A DNA stretch of 6,659 nucleotides from Clostridiales bacterium (GTDB lineage: Bacteria > Bacillota > Clostridia > Lutisporales > Lutisporaceae): positions 1 to 6,659 of the forward strand of contig DUSG01000073.1 of the NCBI GenBank assembly GCA_012842725.1, read 5' to 3'. Each line of letters begins with the position of its first letter. The first letter of the stretch is position 1. The position numbers and the translations under genes were made by a program. This document shows, in pieces, positions 1 through 6,550 of this stretch. A model generated the notes under the pieces. The model saw nothing but the letters and a program-made list of their open reading frames with translations, was not told the origin of the DNA and did no database searches.

Positions 1-2
1 TT

Positions 3-1679
3 GATTTTACCAGAAAAGCACTTCCAAATCACAGCTTAAATGATGACATGTATGAGAAAATATATCAGGAAACAGAGGGTAATACCTTTTTTATAGTTGA
101 GTATATAAATTCTTTGCGTGAAAACAGGGAAATGGACATGATGTCCACAAGAATGAACGATATATTAAAAAGCAGATTTATTGGGGTAAGTGAAGACGGA
201 TTTAAAATACTGAACATAGCCTCTGTATTTTTCGATTACATCCCTGTAGATATTCTCGCAGAAATTAGCGGAATGGATAAATTAAAGCTCCTGGATATTC
301 TTGATGATTTGATGAAAAGATTTATAATAAAAGATTCCAACAATAAACTGGTTTCATCAGTAATGTTTACCCATCAAAAACTAAGGGAATTTATATATAA
401 TATGCAGTCAATGAGCCGCAGGCAGATTTTGCATAACAGGATAGGAAGAATATATGAGAGCTATCTTACAGGGGATAACAGGGATATAGCTCTGTACCCC
501 AAATTGATTTACCATTTTTCAAACTGCGGCGATTTGGAATCAGCATTGAAATATAATATAAAATTGGCAAATTTCTATCTCGATATCAATCATGAGCTTT
601 TTCCAATATTATATGAAAACGGCGGAAAATATGTCAGTAGTCCAAGTCTCAGTAATGATGAAAGCTATAAATATATAAAAAACATAGAAGAGCACTTTTC
701 AAAGCTTATGGAAACAAATCCTTATACTGAAGAAACAGCAAAATTGGAAATAGCCTTTTATCATATGAAGGGGAGGTATTTTATCAGACAAGGACAATAT
801 GAGAAAGGTATTGAACTGATAAAAGAGATGATTGATAAATCCCTTCGTATAGGAGATATAAACTATGCCCTTAAAGGATATAGACAATTGATTTACTACG
901 GGATACAGACAAGAGACATGCAAGCTATGAAAGATAATATTGAAATAGGATTGAATATGGCAAAAGAGCATGGTTTAAATGAAGATGTAGGAATGTTCTT
1001 AAGATTATACGGGCTTTATAAAATTATGAATAAAGAATATGCATATGCTGAGGAGTTGCTTAAACAGTGTATTAATAAATTTCTTTCAATTGATGATTCA
1101 AAAGAAAGATATTGCATGCATATAGCTGCAGCATACAGCTATATTGGAGATATAAGAAGGTACAATATGAAATTTCAAAGCTCTTTGAAATACTATGATA
1201 AAGCTATATCCTTATGCGAAAACAAGATAGAGGGTAGCAGTTTGGCAATTTTCTGTACAAGAGCAGGACAAGCAGCTTATGATGCAGGAGATTATATACG
1301 AGCTAAAGACTACTTCCTAAGAGCTATACAGGTATACAATAAGAGTGACTCCATGTGGGGCAGAAGCATAGCGGAGGGATATATGACTCTCATTTTCATA
1401 AATGAGGGTTATTATAAAAAAGCATTGGAAAGTTTAAAAAGGGCAGATGAATATTCGAGGATGATTAAGAACCCTTATGAAATTGGGCTTATATTCAGAA
1501 TAATGGCTGAGATTAGATATAAAATGGAGAGTAATAAGCAATTAAGAAAGGTTTTTGATGAATACCTAAGGCAAGATATGCTTACTTACTGTGAAAAAGG
1601 AATCAAATATTTAGAGTCAAGTAATGATGAATATCAATTAGATATACTCAAAATGTTTATGGATAGGTATAATGCATGA
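3..1679 (+). CDS. AAA-ATPase/TPR regulator-like protein, 3' part (5' end outside window)
   Basis: This reading frame is open from base 3 with no stop before it. The first ATG, at 48, has no Shine-Dalgarno and lies inside a conserved-looking stretch, so it is not the real start. Residues are numbered from that ATG. The segment around 1-23 (ETEGNTFFIVEYINSL) matches the end of the ATPase domain of large signal-transduction ATPases (AfsR/SARP, MalT and related AAA_16 regulators), which read EGNPFFIVEYL or similar. Residues about 34-115 look like the following winged-helix segment, ending in FTHQKLREFIY. From about 235 to 490 there are six or seven TPR-like helical pairs, for example GQYEKGIELIKE, YAYAEELLKQC, FQSSLKYYDKAISL, GDYIRAKDYFLRAIQVY and GYYKKALESLKRA. 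The Walker A motif and any DNA-binding domain would lie upstream of the window. In clostridial SARP/BTAD-type regulators these are N-terminal, so the regulator role is inferred. The protein looks cytoplasmic, with no membrane segments seen. Confidence 0.8.
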   Translation, partial: DFTRKALPNHSLNDDMYEKIYQETEGNTFFIVEYINSLRENREMDMMSTRMNDILKSRFIGVSEDGFKILNIASVFFDYIPVDILAEISGMDKLKLLDILDDLMKRFIIKDSNNKLVSSVMFTHQKLREFIYNMQSMSRRQILHNRIGRIYESYLTGDNRDIALYPKLIYHFSNCGDLESALKYNIKLANFYLDINHELFPILYENGGKYVSSPSLSNDESYKYIKNIEEHFSKLMETNPYTEETAKLEIAFYHMKGRYFIRQGQYEKGIELIKEMIDKSLRIGDINYALKGYRQLIYYGIQTRDMQAMKDNIEIGLNMAKEHGLNEDVGMFLRLYGLYKIMNKEYAYAEELLKQCINKFLSIDDSKERYCMHIAAAYSYIGDIRRYNMKFQSSLKYYDKAISLCENKIEGSSLAIFCTRAGQAAYDAGDYIRAKDYFLRAIQVYNKSDSMWGRSIAEGYMTLIFINEGYYKKALESLKRADEYSRMIKNPYEIGLIFRIMAEIRYKMESNKQLRKVFDEYLRQDMLTYCEKGIKYLESSNDEYQLDILKMFMDRYNA

Positions 1680-1798
1680 TAATTCTAAATTATTACAAAA
1701 TATCACATGTATGCAAGTTGTATATTAAATACGCAATAATGGCAAACTGATTACAGTATCAATTAATAATTAGTCTGGAGAGAAGGAATAGGCTGAAA

Positions 1799-1816
1799 TA
1801 CTTGCGCAAGCAAGTA
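1799..1816. repeat. Inverted repeat TACTTG-N6-CAAGTA containing a 10-bp palindrome
   Basis: TACTTG at 1799-1804 is exactly inverted as CAAGTA at 1811-1816, with the six-base spacer CGCAAG between. The overlapping stretch 1801-1810, CTTGCGCAAG, is itself a perfect palindrome. It lies about 75-90 bases upstream of the livK start in otherwise AT-rich DNA. That suits an operator for a dimeric regulator or a small leader hairpin. Which protein binds it cannot be told from the sequence. Confidence 0.5.
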
Positions 1817-1833
1817 ATATAAAGGCAATATAA
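1816..1833 (+). repeat. Heptamer direct repeat AATATAA, 11-base period
   Basis: AATATAA occurs at 1816-1822 and again at 1827-1833, separated by the four bases AGGC, so the repeat period is 11 bases (about one helical turn). SARP-family regulators are known to bind heptamer direct repeats spaced this way near promoters. The repeat is AT-only in AT-rich DNA, so chance is a real alternative. Confidence 0.35.
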
Positions 1834-1888
1834 GTCATAAGTATATCAATGCTTGTGACAACAAAATTAAAAAAATGGAGGGGAAAAT

Positions 1889-3094
1889 ATGAAAAAACTA
1901 TTAGCCTTATTGCTCTCATTTGTGATGATTTTCACTTTCACGGCATGTTCTTCTGGTAATGCACCGGCAGAACCTAATGAACCTGGTGGTAAAGAACAAC
2001 CTGCCAGCACTGAACCAATAAAAATAGGTTTTTTTGCACCTATAACATCTCCAGCTGCTTCTGCGGATGGACTTTCTGCAGAAAACTCAGCTAAGCTGGC
2101 AGTTAAACTTATCAATGAAGCTGGCGGAATCAATGGTCGAAAAGTAGAGCTTGTAAGCTATGATGATGGTCTTGATACAACACAAGCAGTAAGTATAGCT
2201 GAAAAGCTTACTACAAAAGACGGAGTTGTCGCAGTAGTAAGCGGTAGCTACAGCGGACCTACACGTGTTGCAGCTCCGATAATTCAAAATGCAGGTATGG
2301 TAATGGTTTCTGCATACGCTATACATCCTGATGTTGTAAACGCCGGTGATTTCATCTTCTCACAATCATTCCCAGGAAAAGTTCAGGGAAGAGCCGGAGC
2401 TGAATTTGCAGTTAAGACATTAGGCGCCAAGAGAATAGCAATCATAGCTGTAGACCTTGATTTCGGAACAGAACTTGGTGATAGTTTCAAAGCTCATGCT
2501 GAAGCAAACGGTGCCGAAATTGTTTCATATGACAAAGTTGCTATATCTGACAATGAATTCACTCCTATAATCACTAAGCTAAAGGAGAAAGTAAAACCAG
2601 ACCTCATTTACACAGCCAACTACTATGCACATGCAGCAGAAGTTGTTAAACAGTGCAGATTGCAGGGTTTAGATGTGCCGATTCTCGGAACTGAAGGCGC
2701 AGATTCATGGCAGTTCTTGCTTACAGCAGGTGATCATGCAGAAGGCGTATACATTACTACTAACATGAACCGTGATGACAAAAATGAAACAGTACAACAG
2801 TATATCAAACGCTACAGAGAAGAATATAATCTAGAACCAGATATGGTTGGTGCATCTACTTTTGATGCATTCCAGGTATTATTTGAAGCTATAAGAAGAG
2901 TTGGAACTGATCCTGTAGCTATGAGAGATGCTATAGCGTCTATGACTGATTTCTACACTGTTACTGGTAATCTGATAAGATACACTAATAGAGGAGAAGC
3001 TGTAAAGCCTGTACAGATTCAGAGAGTAGAAAATGGACAATTCCATTACTTTGGTGAAATTACTGATTTGAATATTATCACTCCAGATGAATAA
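1889..3094 (+). CDS. livK: Branched-chain amino acid ABC transporter substrate-binding lipoprotein
   Basis: This 401-residue protein is the extracytoplasmic receptor of a LIV-type amino acid importer. Residues 1-20 form a lipoprotein signal: a KK start, a hydrophobic core, then lipobox FTAC with the lipidated cysteine at 20. A Pro/Glu/Gly-rich flexible linker runs to about residue 43. The mature part is a type I periplasmic binding protein (Peripla_BP_6). It opens with IKIGFFAPIT, continues with AVKLINEAGGINGRKVELV and SYDDG...QAVSIAEKL, and has a ligand-site-like SGPTRVAAPIIQNAGMVMV segment. The second lobe starts near KRIAIIAVDLDFG, and the late TFDAFQVLFEAI helix is typical. The ATG follows GGAGGGG by five bases. 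LivJ/LivK relatives bind Leu/Ile/Val, but related receptors bind other amino acids, amides or urea, so the ligand is inferred. Five in-frame stop codons end the gene. livH follows after 138 bases containing a hairpin. Confidence 0.93.
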   Translation: MKKLLALLLSFVMIFTFTACSSGNAPAEPNEPGGKEQPASTEPIKIGFFAPITSPAASADGLSAENSAKLAVKLINEAGGINGRKVELVSYDDGLDTTQAVSIAEKLTTKDGVVAVVSGSYSGPTRVAAPIIQNAGMVMVSAYAIHPDVVNAGDFIFSQSFPGKVQGRAGAEFAVKTLGAKRIAIIAVDLDFGTELGDSFKAHAEANGAEIVSYDKVAISDNEFTPIITKLKEKVKPDLIYTANYYAHAAEVVKQCRLQGLDVPILGTEGADSWQFLLTAGDHAEGVYITTNMNRDDKNETVQQYIKRYREEYNLEPDMVGASTFDAFQVLFEAIRRVGTDPVAMRDAIASMTDFYTVTGNLIRYTNRGEAVKPVQIQRVENGQFHYFGEITDLNIITPDE

Positions 3095-3232
3095 TAGTAA
3101 TAATAGTTATGAAGTGCTATGAAATGAATGCCAAAACTTAAGGTTTCCGGAGACGCTGCTTAATGGTTAAGGAACATAAGATAGGCAGCGCCTCCGGCTA
3201 TTTATGGATTTTATTAATAAAGAGGTGGCTCT
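3095..3232 (+). promoter_or_regulatory. livK-livH intergenic region
   Basis: This 138-base gap is much longer than the other gaps in the operon. It begins with extra in-frame stops (TAG TAA TAA TAG at 3095-3106, then TGA at 3110-3112). It contains the large inverted repeat at 3147-3197 and ends with the livH ribosome binding site AGAGGTGG at 3221-3228, four bases before the livH ATG. A reading frame beginning at 3163 runs into livH in another frame; it has no Shine-Dalgarno and its product looks like nothing known, so I do not call it a gene. Confidence 0.6.
3147..3197 (+). repeat. Imperfect 13-bp inverted repeat (stem-loop) between livK and livH
   Basis: The left arm CCGGAGACGCTGC (3147-3159) pairs with the right arm GCAGCGCCTCCGG (3185-3197) at 12 of 13 positions; the single mismatch is A3153 against C3191. 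The loop is 25 bases and contains a small CTTAA-TGG-TTAAG inverted repeat (3159-3171). The arms are strikingly GC-rich for this DNA. No clean T-run follows (CTATTTATGGATTTTATT), so it is not a textbook terminator. It fits an mRNA-stabilising or processing hairpin that protects the livK transcript, or a leaky attenuator, giving more binding protein than permease. Confidence 0.75.
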
Positions 3233-4108
3233 ATGTTATTACAGCAGATACTCAATGGTATTATGATCGGCAGCGTATATGCTCTGACTGCTATGGGCGC
3301 AACTCTTATATATGGCATACTCAGGATTTTGGACATTGCCAATGCCGGAGCATATGTAGCTGGCGCCTATTTTGGCTGGTATATTTATTTAAAAACAGAA
3401 AATCTTGTCCTTGCATTTGTTCTTTCAATGATTATAACAGGTCTGATTGGTGTGTTAATCCATAGATTTATTTATGCACCGATTTTAAGTAAACCTAGAA
3501 TACTACCTATTGTACCGCTGGTTGCAAGTGTAGGACTTTTTACACTAACAGGCGATTTGGCACGTTTGATTGCCGGACCTGGAACAAAAGCATATAATGT
3601 AGATTTCGGAGTAGATGTTATCAATATAGGTAAGCTGACTATTGTACCTGCCTGGATACTTATAATTGTTTTAACTGCCCTGCTGTTTACAGTATTGTGG
3701 TTAGTTTTGAACAAAACCAAACTTGGTTTAGCCTGGCGTGCTACGGCTGAGGATGCAGATATTGCAAAAGCGGTAGGTATAAATACCAATTCAGCCATGG
3801 CTTTAAGTTATATACTTGGCTATGGTTTTGCTGCAGCAGCTGGTATCATGGTAGGTATACTTTATAACTCAATTACACCTGCATTAGGAGAGGTTCCGTC
3901 ATACAAAATGCTTTCCATAATCGTTCTAGGTGGACTGGGAAGCCCGGTAGGAACTGTAATTGCTGGACTTTTTATAGGTTTGGTGGAAACGATGTTGTCT
4001 GCATATAATCTCACTTTCATTCCCAAAGACTCTGTTGCTTTTGTAGCTTTAATTCTGGTATTGCTTATCAAGCCATCCGGTTTAATAAGCAAGACTAATA
4101 AGATATAA
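3233..4108 (+). CDS. livH: Branched-chain amino acid ABC transporter permease LivH
   Basis: This 291-residue integral membrane protein is one half of the transport channel of the LIV importer (BPD_transp_2 family), near the usual LivH length. It opens with the characteristic MLLQQILNGIMIGSVYAL, and TAMGATLIYGILRILDIANAGAYVAGAY (residues 19-46) closely follows the LivH pattern in which the N terminus reads GLTYGI-NFAHG-like. About eight hydrophobic membrane segments are visible, roughly at 5-25, 28-50, 56-78, 93-112, 138-160, 189-212, 225-252 and 265-282. The cytoplasmic coupling region RATAEDADIAKAVGI (169-183) and the LGGLGSPVGTVIAGLFIG motif (232-249) are family hallmarks that contact the ATPases. 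The ATG is four bases after AGAGGTGG. It pairs with LivM, encoded 18 bases downstream. Confidence 0.95.
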   Translation: MLLQQILNGIMIGSVYALTAMGATLIYGILRILDIANAGAYVAGAYFGWYIYLKTENLVLAFVLSMIITGLIGVLIHRFIYAPILSKPRILPIVPLVASVGLFTLTGDLARLIAGPGTKAYNVDFGVDVINIGKLTIVPAWILIIVLTALLFTVLWLVLNKTKLGLAWRATAEDADIAKAVGINTNSAMALSYILGYGFAAAAGIMVGILYNSITPALGEVPSYKMLSIIVLGGLGSPVGTVIAGLFIGLVETMLSAYNLTFIPKDSVAFVALILVLLIKPSGLISKTNKI

Positions 4109-4110
4109 GT

Positions 4111-4134
4111 AAGGATGGTGGTATGAATGGGTAA
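4111..4134 (+). promoter_or_regulatory. livM ribosome binding site with competing ATG and three-codon unit
   Basis: AAGGA at 4111-4115 and GGTGG at 4117-4121 both resemble Shine-Dalgarno sequences. Two ATGs follow. The first, at 4123, reads ATG AAT GGG TAA and stops at 4134. The second, at 4127, is the livM frame. AAGGA is seven bases from the first ATG and eleven from the second, while GGTGG is five bases from the livM ATG. The first ATG may therefore compete for initiation. Confidence 0.5.
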
Positions 4135-5029
4135 TTATTTGATAACTGTTGCAGTCAATATAGCAGTATTTTCTCTGTTGGCACTGAGCCTGAATATAAT
4201 TATCGGATATGCCGGACAGTCGATGATGGGACATGCTGCTTTTTTTGGAATCGGTGCCTATACGGCTGCCATCCTGACAAATAAAGGCGTCAATTTCTGG
4301 CTGGCATTGCTTGTGGCTTTGGTGATTTCTGGTACGCTAGGAGCTATAATTGGTGTAATCAGTCTCCGCTTGCGTGATGATTTTCTTGCCATAACTACTA
4401 TAGGTATCAATTTCGTATTGGTTGCAATGTTCCAGAATATGAAGCTTTTCGGTGGTTCTTTAGGAATGGCAGTAAAACCTCTTATTTTGTTTGGAAAGAG
4501 AGCAACTGCAATACATTTTCTAATAATACTCTTAATTCTTATTCTTCTGGTATGTATGCTGATAAGGAAAATGAACAGGTCCTGGTTTGGTTTGGCATTG
4601 GCCAGTTTGCGCGGTGATGAAGGTGCGGCTCAATCTTTTGGTGTTAATACCAGCCAATATAAAATACTTGCATTCATAATCGGTACATCCATTGCCGGTC
4701 TTACTGGCGGAATATATGCGCACCGCATGACATTTATATTCTCCAGCAGCTTTGCTTTTGTCGTATCCATAAGCATATTATCTATGGTTGTTGTAGGCGG
4801 TGTCGGAACCATAAGAGGTCCATTGGTAGGTGCTATTCTGTTGGGTGCAGCACCTGAACTTCTGAGATTTGCAGACGATTACCGAATGATTTTGTATGGT
4901 GGAGTCATCGTATTGATGATGCGTTTTCAACCACAGGGATTATTGGGAGAAAACAGTTTTGTTATGAATAAGATTGAAAAATATATAATTCCACTGCTCA
5001 AGAGAAAAGGCGGTGAATCCAATGCGTGA
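4127..5029 (+). CDS. livM: Branched-chain amino acid ABC transporter permease LivM
   Basis: This 300-residue membrane protein is the second channel subunit and partner of LivH. The hallmark GYAGQSMMGHAAFFGIGAY (residues 27-45) corresponds to the LivM motif GYAGQ-SLGHAAFFGIGAYTAA. RLRDDFLAITTIG (81-93) matches the conserved RLRGDYFAIVTLG-like segment. RGDEGAAQSFGVN (162-174) is the coupling helix facing the ATPases, and VVVGGVGTIRGPLVGAILL (221-239) is the conserved GG-GT--GP motif. The C terminus carries RFQPQGLLG (266-274), also typical. About eight membrane segments are visible. It lacks the extra N-terminal region of the E. coli protein, as is common in shorter LivM proteins. The start at 4127 is chosen because it is the first in-frame ATG, with GGTGG five bases upstream. 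Its end overlaps livG by eight bases, which suggests translational coupling. Confidence 0.95.
   Translation: MGNYLITVAVNIAVFSLLALSLNIIIGYAGQSMMGHAAFFGIGAYTAAILTNKGVNFWLALLVALVISGTLGAIIGVISLRLRDDFLAITTIGINFVLVAMFQNMKLFGGSLGMAVKPLILFGKRATAIHFLIILLILILLVCMLIRKMNRSWFGLALASLRGDEGAAQSFGVNTSQYKILAFIIGTSIAGLTGGIYAHRMTFIFSSSFAFVVSISILSMVVVGGVGTIRGPLVGAILLGAAPELLRFADDYRMILYGGVIVLMMRFQPQGLLGENSFVMNKIEKYIIPLLKRKGGESNA
5007..5024 (+). promoter_or_regulatory. livG ribosome binding site and start choice
   Basis: AAGGCGGTG at 5007-5015 resembles AAGGAGGTG with one change and lies six bases before the ATG at 5022. An in-frame GTG at 5013 would add three residues (Met-Asn-Pro), but it is inside this Shine-Dalgarno and only two bases after AAAGG. 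The ATG at 5022 is therefore the preferred start. It overlaps the livM stop as ATGCGTGA. Confidence 0.6.
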
Positions 5030-5777
5030 AATAGTAAGAATAGAAGGCCTCAAAATGTATTTCGGAGGTCTGAAAGCTATAGATAATCTTGATATGTCCA
5101 TATACGAGCATGAGACACTTGGCATTATAGGGCCAAACGGTGCAGGTAAAACCACATTGTTTAATGTGATATGTGGAGTATATAAACCTACAGATGGTAA
5201 GATTATATTGAATGGTCAGGAAGTTCAGGGTTCTCCGCCTTATGAGATGGCCCGTAAAGGTATAGCCAGAACCTTCCAGATAAGCAAACCTTTATATGAT
5301 CTTACAATACTGGACAATGTTGTGGCTGCGTCAGGAATTCATGAATATACGGGAATACGTTCCTTTTTTAAGAAAAGCCACACCAAAGAAGTATTGGAGA
5401 AAGTGCATGATATATTAGAGTTAGTAGGACTTAGCGAAATAGAACATAAAAAGGCAAGGGAAGTCAGCCTTGGTTATTTGCGCCGTTTGGAAATAGCAAG
5501 AGCTTTGGCTACAGAACCACAGTTGTTAATGCTGGATGAACCCTGCGCTGGACTTTCTAACTTTGCAATAAATGAAATTACCGAGTTGGTTCTCAAGTTA
5601 AAGGAGCAAGGGAAAACAATAGTTTTGATAGAACATAATCTTCCAATCACCATGAAGGTATGCGACAGAATAATTGTTTTAAACTATGGACAGAAGATAG
5701 CTGAAGGCACACCTGAAAAAGTACAGAACGACAAAAAGGTAATTGAGGCATACCTGGGAGAGGAGGATGAGGATTAA
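5022..5777 (+). CDS. livG: Branched-chain amino acid ABC transporter ATP-binding protein LivG
   Basis: From the preferred ATG this is a 251-residue cytoplasmic ATPase, about the usual LivG length; an in-frame GTG at 5013 would give 254. It hydrolyses ATP together with LivF to drive LivHM. Walker A is GPNGAGKT (residues 37-44). The Q-loop glutamine is at 86 in RTFQISKPLYDLTILDNV, a clear LivG pattern. Walker B is LLMLDEP (168-174) with catalytic Glu173, the D-loop region reads CAGLS, and the switch histidine is His205 in VLIEHNLPITM. The C-terminal IAEGTPEKVQNDKKVIEAYLGEE is the normal LivG tail. The oddity is the signature motif: where LSYGQQRRLEIARAL is expected the sequence has VSLGYLRRLEIARAL (148-162). 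Ser149 and Gly151 are kept, but Tyr stands in place of Gln. The frame is intact and the rest is conserved, so the gene is probably functional. Confidence 0.94.
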   Translation: MREIVRIEGLKMYFGGLKAIDNLDMSIYEHETLGIIGPNGAGKTTLFNVICGVYKPTDGKIILNGQEVQGSPPYEMARKGIARTFQISKPLYDLTILDNVVAASGIHEYTGIRSFFKKSHTKEVLEKVHDILELVGLSEIEHKKAREVSLGYLRRLEIARALATEPQLLMLDEPCAGLSNFAINEITELVLKLKEQGKTIVLIEHNLPITMKVCDRIIVLNYGQKIAEGTPEKVQNDKKVIEAYLGEEDED

Positions 5778-6481
5778 TGCTAAAAGTTGTAGATTTGGAA
5801 GTTGCATATGGACAGATGGAAGTCCTGAAAAAAGTTAATCTGGAAGTAAAAAAGGGAGAACTTGTAAGTGTTATAGGCCCCAATGGCGCAGGTAAGACTA
5901 CACTGATAAAAACCATTATGGGTTTAAAAGATGCTAAGGCAGGCCAAGTTTTGATAGATGGAAAAGATGTACTGGGTATGCCGGCTTGGAAACGTGCAGA
6001 AATGGGTGTAGGTTATGTGCCTGAAGGCAGGCGTGTCTTTGGAAACTTAACTGTTGAGGAAAATCTTATGGTAGGTTGCTACAGTTTAAAGGATCCAAAA
6101 AGGATACAGCAAAACATCAAAAGAGTATATGAGTTATTCCCAAGACTGGAAGAACGAAAGAAACAACTTGCTCGTACCATGAGCGGCGGCGAGCAGCAGA
6201 TGCTTGCCATAGGAAGAGCATTGGTAATGGAACCTCGTCTCTTGCTTATTGATGAAGTTTCAATGGGTTTGATGCCAATCATGGTTAATTTGTGTTTCAA
6301 GGTCATAAAGGAGCTTAATGATCAGGGTATAACAGTGATGGTCATAGAACAGAATGCCAATAAAGCACTGAAGATTTCTCATAGAGGCTATGTTCTTGAA
6401 ACGGGTAATATAATACTGGAAGGCACAGTAGATAGTCTTCGTAATAATGATGTTGTTAAAAAAGCCTATCTGGGTGGTTAG
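5777..6481 (+). CDS. livF: Branched-chain amino acid ABC transporter ATP-binding protein LivF
   Basis: This 234-residue cytoplasmic ATPase is the partner of LivG, close to the 237 residues of E. coli LivF. Walker A is GPNGAGKTT (34-42). The Q-loop position carries VPEGRRVFGNLTVEENL (81-97), with Glu in place of Gln, a LivF hallmark. The signature MSGGEQQMLAIGRAL (135-149) is canonical. Walker B is LLLIDEV (155-161) with catalytic Glu160; the usual Pro after it is Val161. The switch residue is Gln192 in VIEQNANKAL, again the LivF form. The ending RGYVLETGNIILEGT and KKAYLGG is characteristic. The ATG overlaps the livG stop by one base (TAATG), with AGGAGG at 5761-5766 inside livG, so translation is probably coupled. 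It is the last gene of the operon and is followed by a terminator-like hairpin. Confidence 0.95.
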   Translation: MLKVVDLEVAYGQMEVLKKVNLEVKKGELVSVIGPNGAGKTTLIKTIMGLKDAKAGQVLIDGKDVLGMPAWKRAEMGVGYVPEGRRVFGNLTVEENLMVGCYSLKDPKRIQQNIKRVYELFPRLEERKKQLARTMSGGEQQMLAIGRALVMEPRLLLIDEVSMGLMPIMVNLCFKVIKELNDQGITVMVIEQNANKALKISHRGYVLETGNIILEGTVDSLRNNDVVKKAYLGG

Positions 6482-6550
6482 ATATATAGCAAATAACAAA
6501 GTAATGTTTCCTGTGCATTTCATTCTCAGAACTTATATCAATGGTTTCGC

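Larger units (their letters stand above)
1680..1888 (+). promoter_or_regulatory. Intergenic region and probable 5' leader of the liv operon
   Basis: These 209 bases without a gene separate the regulator-like gene from livK and should hold the operon promoter. No convincing -35/-10 pair is visible. TATAAA at 1818-1823 and TATAAG at 1829-1834 are possible -10 boxes, but neither has a good TTGACA partner 16-18 bases upstream. The region does hold an inverted repeat at 1799-1816 and heptamer direct repeats at 1816-1833, listed separately. A purine-rich run at 1777-1788 resembles a Shine-Dalgarno, but no ATG follows it. I saw no T-box motif, no recognisable riboswitch core and no CodY-like box. 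The livK ribosome binding site GGAGGGG is at 1877-1883, five bases before its ATG. Confidence 0.5.

Noticed and set aside
48..50. ATG at 48 as the true start of the first gene
   Set aside because: The frame stays open to the window edge, no Shine-Dalgarno precedes this ATG, and the conserved end of an ATPase domain straddles it.
1679..1693. ATAATT-CTA-AATTAT hairpin after the regulator-like gene as a terminator
   Set aside because: The stem is only six A/T pairs and is followed by TTACAAAA rather than a T-run, so it would be too weak.
1731..1760. ACGCAATAATGGCAAAC resembling the start of a c-di-GMP-I (GEMM) riboswitch
   Set aside because: The match is short and the second conserved block (GACGCAAAG-like) and the required helices are not found downstream.
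1773..1792. GGAGAGAAGGA resembling part of a glycine riboswitch or a ribosome binding site
   Set aside because: The rest of the glycine aptamer is missing and no ATG follows at a useful distance. A TTG-started frame just downstream is only six codons long.
1867..2133. Minus-strand frame opposite the start of livK
   Set aside because: It is an antisense shadow of a Ser/Ala/Pro-rich region, with no ribosome binding site and no recognisable domain.
3163..3465. 100-codon frame overlapping the start of livH
   Set aside because: It has no Shine-Dalgarno, starts inside the hairpin loop and gives a Trp/Tyr/Cys-rich product typical of an out-of-frame reading of a membrane protein gene.
6260..6523. 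Minus-strand frame over the end of livF
   Set aside because: It is antisense to a well-conserved livF C terminus and has no family resemblance.
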